This document shows, in pieces, positions 58,990-64,000 of a stretch of DNA of 64,000 bases (position 1 is its first letter; each line of letters opens with the position of its first letter). A program made the translations under genes and the position numbers. The notes under the pieces are model-generated. The model worked only from the letters and a program-made list of their open reading frames with translations, searched no databases and was not told where the DNA came from. This DNA comes from Erwinia persicina NBRC 102418 (GTDB lineage Bacteria > Pseudomonadota > Gammaproteobacteria > Enterobacterales > Enterobacteriaceae). The DNA lies in the NCBI RefSeq assembly GCF_001571305.1, contig NZ_BCTN01000006.1, forward strand, positions 62,001 to 126,000. The letters run 5' to 3'.

Positions 58990-60828
58990 CTACACTCTCG
59001 TTAAACGATCGACCAGCCCGCTGCGCCGCTGCGTGCGCATCTTCACCGCACTGTTGAATACGGTTTTATCCGCATACAGCGTCAGCTGGCGTTTAGCGCG
59101 GGTAATGGCGGTATAAACCAGCTCCCGCGTTAACACCGGCATCATCTGATTCGGCAGCACCATCAGCGTATGTTCAAACTCCGAGCCCTGAGACTTATGA
59201 ACTGTCATTGCCCACGCACTGTCATGCGGCGGCAGCCGGCTGGGCTGTACCGCTTTGATCGTGCCGTCCGGCAGCGGGAAGTACACTTTCAACTGCTGCT
59301 CGCTGTCCGGCATCGCAATCCCGATATCGCCGTTAAACAGGCCAAGCGCCCGATCGTTACGGGCTATCATCACGGGACGTCCGGCGAACCATTTTCCGTT
59401 TACCGCCACGTTTCGGCGGATCAATCCCACCTGCCGCAGCGACTGCTCAATGCGTTCATTCAACCCGGCGACGCCAAACGGGCCCTCACGCAGGGCGCAC
59501 AACAACTGAAAACGGCCAAACTCAGCCAGAACCTCCGCTGCAGCGGCTCCAGACGCCAGCAGTTTGAGATACCCGCGATAGCCCGCCACACAGTCATTCA
59601 GCAACTGCTGATAATCTTCTGTACTGCTTAACGTATGATGTCGGATATCACTGAATGCCCCCTGAAACACCTGGTCAACCCGTTTCACCTCTCCGGCATT
59701 AACTGCCAGCGCCAGCTGCCCGATGCCAGATGACTCGGTGAAACGATAGCTTTTACGCAGCAGGCAAATCGTATCGCGAACGGCTGAAGCTCCGGGGTCT
59801 TCACGTCCCGCCACCTCGCACCCGGTCAGCCTTGTCAGTTGCGCAGCACGCTCCGGACTGTAGCCCAGTTCGGCGCAGCGGCAGATATCCCCCAGCACGG
59901 CTCCGGCTTCTACCGAGGCCAGCTGATCGCGGTCACCGAGAAAAATCACCCGCGCCTGCGGTGGCAGGGCCGCAATCAGGTTGGCCAGCATCGGCAGATC
60001 GACCATGGAGGCCTCATCCACCACCAGCACATCAAGATGCAGCGGATTCCCCCGGTGATAGCGCATCCGTTGGCTGCCCGGCAGCGCGCCGAGCAGGCGG
60101 TGCAGCGTGGTCGCTTCGCCGGGGAAACGACGCTGGATCGCTTCATCGAGCTGCAGTTCCTGCAGGGTTTTACCCAGCGACTCTGTCAGCCTGGCCGCCG
60201 CTTTTCCGGTGGGTGCCGCCAGTTCGATGCGTGGCGTACTGGCTGACAGTTCAATCAGGCTGGCAAGGAGTTTGGCCACCGTCGTCGTTTTCCCGGTACC
60301 CGGCCCGCCGGAAATCACCGACACCTGGCAGGTTAACGCCACGGCGGCGGCAATCTTCTGCCAGTCATCAGGTTGCCGGCCAAAATAGCGATCCAGCGTC
60401 TGGCGCATCTGCCCTTCATCCAGTGCCACGGCTGGCTGCTGGCGCTGCACAAACTGCGCCACCTCACCTTCGCTCTGCCACATCCGGTGCAGATAGAGGC
60501 GGTGCTGATACAGCACCAGCGGTGTGGCTGACTGCCCGTCACTGACCGCATGTTGCGCCCGCAGACAGGCTGACCAGTCCTCGGGGGCGCCTGCGGCCTG
60601 CCATAAGGCCTGCGCCAGCTCCGGGTGACGCCCGGCAAAAAAGGCCTCCGGGTGAAGCTGTTCGAGTGGCAGACAGACGTGCCCTTCTCCCGCATCACGA
60701 CTGACCAGCGCGGCAGCCAGCATCAGCGCAGGCTGCTGTTCGCTCGCCACCATCTGCGCAAACTGGACGTCAAGCGGACGCAGCAGTCGCAGACGCTGTG
60801 CCTGCTGTAACCCTTCCATTAGCGTCAT
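58990..60828 (-). CDS. recD: Exodeoxyribonuclease V subunit RecD
   Basis: This 612-residue SF1B 5'-3' helicase is part of RecBCD. Walker A is in SVISGGPGTGKTTTVAKLL, Walker B in LVVDEASMVDLPML, then ARVIFLGDRDQLASVEAG and the late motifs AMTVHKSQGSEFEHTLMVLP and LVYTAITRAKRQLTLY. It is the fast motor on the 5' strand and is needed for Chi-regulated nuclease action. It begins inside the last codons of recB (4-nt overlap). Confidence 0.97.
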   Translation of the reverse strand: MTLMEGLQQAQRLRLLRPLDVQFAQMVASEQQPALMLAAALVSRDAGEGHVCLPLEQLHPEAFFAGRHPELAQALWQAAGAPEDWSACLRAQHAVSDGQSATPLVLYQHRLYLHRMWQSEGEVAQFVQRQQPAVALDEGQMRQTLDRYFGRQPDDWQKIAAAVALTCQVSVISGGPGTGKTTTVAKLLASLIELSASTPRIELAAPTGKAAARLTESLGKTLQELQLDEAIQRRFPGEATTLHRLLGALPGSQRMRYHRGNPLHLDVLVVDEASMVDLPMLANLIAALPPQARVIFLGDRDQLASVEAGAVLGDICRCAELGYSPERAAQLTRLTGCEVAGREDPGASAVRDTICLLRKSYRFTESSGIGQLALAVNAGEVKRVDQVFQGAFSDIRHHTLSSTEDYQQLLNDCVAGYRGYLKLLASGAAAAEVLAEFGRFQLLCALREGPFGVAGLNERIEQSLRQVGLIRRNVAVNGKWFAGRPVMIARNDRALGLFNGDIGIAMPDSEQQLKVYFPLPDGTIKAVQPSRLPPHDSAWAMTVHKSQGSEFEHTLMVLPNQMMPVLTRELVYTAITRAKRQLTLYADKTVFNSAVKMRTQRRSGLVDRLTRV

Positions 60829-63800
60829 GCAGGCTCCGCGTCGTTTGCAAACAGCCGATCAAGGGCGGTGACAAACGCTGTCTGCGGCCGTGTGCTGTAA
60901 ATCCCGTTGCTCCCCTCCGCGCCGTCCAGGCCACGCAGGAACAGATAAATGACGCCGCCAAAATGACGGTCGTAGTCGTAGTCCGCCAGGCGATGGCGCA
61001 GATAGCGATGCAATGCCAGCGTATAAAGCTGATACTGAAGGTCGTAACGATGCGACCGCATTGCCTGCGCCATCGCCTCCTGGGTATAGGCGTGACTATC
61101 TTCCCCCAGCCAGTTCGATTTGTAATCCAGCAGGTAATATTTCCCCTGCCAGCAGAACACCAGATCGATAAAGCCTTTCAGCATGCCCTGCACCTGATAA
61201 AAATCGAGGGGGGGGCACTCAGCAGAGAGCGGATCCTGGCGCACGACGTTATCCAGCGCGTCTGCGGTGAGCAGACGTGAAATCGGCAGATAAAACTGTA
61301 GCTCAACCCGTCTGACGTCCGGTGTCAGCTGCTGCAGACAGACACCGCTCTCGTTCAATGGCGTTGTCAGAATACGCTCAATCCAGTCACGCATGACGGG
61401 AAGCCAGGCCTCGTCAAGCCCCTGGCCACTCAGCTGTTGTGCAAGCCAGTCGTCGTCCAGCGGAGCGGTGAATTCCAGTGTTTCAAACAGACCGTGCAGG
61501 AACGTGCCCGGTGCCGCACCGCGAGGAAAACTGTGCGGTGTCAGCTGTGGCAGCAGCTCATCAGTGGCTTCACCCACCGCATCCACATCCAGGCGCGGCA
61601 GCAGGTCCAGCGCCGGGGAATGGCCATGCTGTTGCAGGCCGGAATAACTGGTCACGCGCCAGTCGTCGCGCAGTGAACGCCGCATCGGCTGGCTGCTCAG
61701 TACCTGCGGATCTTCCCGCTCCGGCTGCCAGGGCGTATCGTCTGGCTCCAGCGGGTGCATAATCGCCGTCGCGGCGCTTTGCAGCGTCAGCAGGGCGGCC
61801 CTCAGACCCACTGCATCCGCCGGTTCACCCTGCTGAATCAGATAGCCCAGTGCGCTACGGTGCAGGTCGCTGTTACCTTCTTTTTTACGGGTGCCTTTGA
61901 TCAACGGCGCGATGCCGACGCTGCAGTGGAAAACAGATCGGGTCAGCGCGACGTAAAGCAGACGCAGGTCTTCAGCCAGTCTCTCCTCCCCGGCCAGCGC
62001 CACGCTCTCTTCACCCTGTTGCAGGTCAAGCAGCGCTTCAAACGTCTGGCGGTCGTGATAGACGCCATTTTCCGCCTCACGGAAATTGGCGACAAACGGC
62101 AGCCACACCAGCGGATACTGTAAGCCTTTTGATTTGTGAATGGTGACAATCTGCACCAGGTGACGGTCGCTCTCAAGGCGCAGCTGCTGATTGCTGACCT
62201 GGCCATCCGGTTGTTCCACCATTTGAGCCAGCCAGCGCACCAGCGCATGTTCACTGTCCAGGGTCGCCGCTGCCTCCTGCAACAGTTCGCCCAGATGAAG
62301 CAGGTCCGTCAGGCGACGTTCACCGCTGTCGGAGGCCAGCAGGTTTTCGGCAATATGCCGTTTCACCATCAGATCGCGCAGCATCGGCAGCACGCCACGC
62401 TTCAGCCAGCGCTGACGGTATTCAGCAAACTCATCCACCAGCGCATCCCAGGCACGCTCATCCTGATTCAGCGCATCCAGTTCCCGCGCATCCAGACCCA
62501 GCAGACTGCTGGCCAGCGCGCTGCGCAGCGTGCGCTCCTGTTCAGGCGCCAGCACCGCCTGCAGCAGCCACAGCATCTCCCGGGCTTCCGGGGTGGTGAA
62601 GACGCTGTCGCGGTTAGAGAGGTACACCGACGGGATCGCCAGCCCCTTCAGCGCCTCCCGCATCACTGACGCCTCGCTGCGGCTGCGTACCAGGATAGTA
62701 ATATCTGAGGCACGTACCGGCTGCTGTTTTCCCGCTTTGCCGATCAGCGCGGTGCCCTGCTGGCCCGCCGTAAGCCAGCGGCGGATCTCCGCCGCACACT
62801 GGCGCGCCATAAACTGTTGGTAATCACTTACCCCCACACCCTCGCCCGGCTGTAACCAGAATTGCAGCGCCGGCTGCTCTTCGCCGCCGATGCTAAAACT
62901 CAGGCTGGCGTTGGGTTCTGCCGGACTCACGGTGATAAAGGGGATATCGCTGAAGAGAAAGGGGTTACGCTGGTGTAAAAACAGCTGATTAACGCTCTCA
63001 ACCATCGCCGGTGATGATCGCCAGTTGGTCTCCAGCGTATAGTGAGCGCTAACTTCTGCGCGTGCTTTCATGTAGGTGAAGATATCCGCTCCACGGAAAG
63101 CATAGATAGCCTGTTTCGGATCCCCGATCAGCAGCAGTGCGCTGTCCGGCTGTCCGGCATACAGCGTATGAAATATGCGATATTGCTGCGGATCGGTGTC
63201 CTGGAACTCATCGATGAGCGCCACCGGATAGCGTTGACGGATAGCCATCGCCAGCGCCGCGCCGCCAGGCTGCTGTAACGCCGCATCAAAACGCCCGAGC
63301 AGATCGTCAAAGCCGAGCTGGGCATGCAAACGTTTCTCCTGCTGAGTCACAAAGCGCACTTCGTGCAGCGCGCGGGCAATCACCAGGTCGCGCAGCGAAA
63401 GCGGTTGAGCCAGGAACGCATCAATCTGCTCAAACAGCGCATGACGGGGCGGCTCGCCCTTTTTTGTTTTCTCTGACAGCACGCGCTGACCGAAGCGTTC
63501 AAGGTCTTTAATCACCTCATAGTCTTCCGTCACTGTCTGCGCCCACTGGGTGATTTTCTCCAGCCAGTTTGGTAAGTGCTTACTACTGTAACTTCGCTTG
63601 TCTACGCCAGAGGATTCCACCAGCGACAGCAGATCGCCCGCTGCCAGCCACGCCTGTTTCAGCGCATCGATTTGCGCAATAATTTTCTCATGACGCTGCG
63701 CCAGCGTTTCATCAGGCGCCGGTGCAGATTTTAATACCGGTGCTTCACCACCCAGCCACGGCGACAGCGTTTTCAACAGCTGTTCCGGCCCGTCCCAGAG

Positions 63801-64000
63801 CTGGCGAACCACCCGGGCGACAGGGAGCGGGAGCGGATAACAGTGCCTGCGCCAGAAATCCGCCGTGGCCCGGCGGCGCAGCGGCGTTTCGTCCTCAATT
63901 AAAACCTGTTCAAACAGCATGCCTGATTCAAAGGCATTGAGGTTGAGCATACGCTGGCAGAAGCCGTGAATGGTAAAGATCCCGGCCTCATCCATCTGCC
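60825..64000 (-). CDS. recB: Exodeoxyribonuclease V subunit RecB (N-terminus beyond the right edge)
   Basis: About 1058 codons are inside the window. By alignment with E. coli RecB (1180 residues) roughly 120 N-terminal residues, including Walker A, lie outside. Visible are FTIHGFCQRMLNLNAFESG, the SF1A motifs VALIDEFQDTDPQQYRIF, LLIGDPKQAIYAFRGAD and IHKSKGLQYPLVWLP, and the C-terminal nuclease site GFIDLVF...YYLLDYKSNWLG (Asp and the D-x-K lysine). The frame continues unbroken to the edge (CAG before the internal Met). Overlap with recD indicates co-translation. Confidence 0.97.
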   Translation of the reverse strand, partial: QMDEAGIFTIHGFCQRMLNLNAFESGMLFEQVLIEDETPLRRRATADFWRRHCYPLPLPVARVVRQLWDGPEQLLKTLSPWLGGEAPVLKSAPAPDETLAQRHEKIIAQIDALKQAWLAAGDLLSLVESSGVDKRSYSSKHLPNWLEKITQWAQTVTEDYEVIKDLERFGQRVLSEKTKKGEPPRHALFEQIDAFLAQPLSLRDLVIARALHEVRFVTQQEKRLHAQLGFDDLLGRFDAALQQPGGAALAMAIRQRYPVALIDEFQDTDPQQYRIFHTLYAGQPDSALLLIGDPKQAIYAFRGADIFTYMKARAEVSAHYTLETNWRSSPAMVESVNQLFLHQRNPFLFSDIPFITVSPAEPNASLSFSIGGEEQPALQFWLQPGEGVGVSDYQQFMARQCAAEIRRWLTAGQQGTALIGKAGKQQPVRASDITILVRSRSEASVMREALKGLAIPSVYLSNRDSVFTTPEAREMLWLLQAVLAPEQERTLRSALASSLLGLDARELDALNQDERAWDALVDEFAEYRQRWLKRGVLPMLRDLMVKRHIAENLLASDSGERRLTDLLHLGELLQEAAATLDSEHALVRWLAQMVEQPDGQVSNQQLRLESDRHLVQIVTIHKSKGLQYPLVWLPFVANFREAENGVYHDRQTFEALLDLQQGEESVALAGEERLAEDLRLLYVALTRSVFHCSVGIAPLIKGTRKKEGNSDLHRSALGYLIQQGEPADAVGLRAALLTLQSAATAIMHPLEPDDTPWQPEREDPQVLSSQPMRRSLRDDWRVTSYSGLQQHGHSPALDLLPRLDVDAVGEATDELLPQLTPHSFPRGAAPGTFLHGLFETLEFTAPLDDDWLAQQLSGQGLDEAWLPVMRDWIERILTTPLNESGVCLQQLTPDVRRVELQFYLPISRLLTADALDNVVRQDPLSAECPPLDFYQVQGMLKGFIDLVFCWQGKYYLLDYKSNWLGEDSHAYTQEAMAQAMRSHRYDLQYQLYTLALHRYLRHRLADYDYDRHFGGVIYLFLRGLDGAEGSNGIYSTRPQTAFVTALDRLFANDAEPA

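Overview
The window is a contiguous chromosomal segment from a member of the Enterobacterales, most likely an Erwinia/Pantoea-type species (Erwiniaceae). The core genes follow the E. coli order surE-truD-ispFD-ftsB-ygbE-cysCND ... cysHIJ-queD ... queE ... eno-pyrG-mazG-relA-barA-yqcA-truC-yqcC-csrB-syd-queF-ppnN-xni-rlmM-ygdD-gcvA-gcvB-ygdI-csdAE-tcdA-mltA-(tRNA-fMet)x3-amiC-argA-recD-recB. Differences from E. coli are cysG inside the cys operon, no rlmD between barA and relA, no mazEF, and several inserted blocks. The family assignment is an inference from gene order; no phylogeny could be run. I see no transposase, integrase, phage gene or CRISPR array.

Region 1 (1-8600): the start of surE, then eight tightly overlapping minus-strand genes. 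In transcription order they are a ketoacyl-ACP synthase III, an extended SDR reductase, an MBL-fold hydrolase, an F390-synthetase/PaaK-like adenylate-forming enzyme, a PAP2 (Aur1-like) membrane phosphatase, a sterol-desaturase-family di-iron oxygenase and two paralogous fatty acid desaturases. The block lies between truD and surE, which are adjacent and overlapping in E. coli. It has its own promoter candidate, and a hairpin separates it from truD. It looks like an uncharacterised pathway that builds a modified, oxidised or unsaturated fatty-acyl lipid, and it is the best candidate for an undescribed system in the window.

Region 2 (8600-22600): truD, ispF, ispD, ftsB and ygbE, then the sulfate assimilation island. 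cysG-cysD-cysN-cysC make siroheme and activate sulfate to PAPS. cysJ-cysI-cysH reduce PAPS and sulfite to sulfide. Between them on the other strand are iap, a YciI-like gene and an unrecognised small membrane protein.

Region 3 (22600-32300): queD, an amino-acid (probably cystine-type) ABC transporter, a LysR regulator divergent from a periplasmic MBL-fold protein that has lost most of its metal ligands, queE, a Tsr-like chemoreceptor and an OafA-type acyltransferase with an SGNH domain.

Region 4 (32300-44970): eno, pyrG, mazG, relA, barA, yqcA, truC, yqcC, csrB and syd. The BarA sensor kinase and the CsrB RNA that its UvrY partner activates are both here, and UvrY-like half-sites lie upstream of csrB.

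Region 5 (44970-64000): queF, ppnN, xni, rlmM, ygdD, gcvA with the divergent GcvB small RNA, ygdI, csdA-csdE (sulfur transfer), tcdA, mltA, three initiator tRNA genes, amiC, argA with tandem ARG boxes, recD and most of recB, which runs off the right edge.
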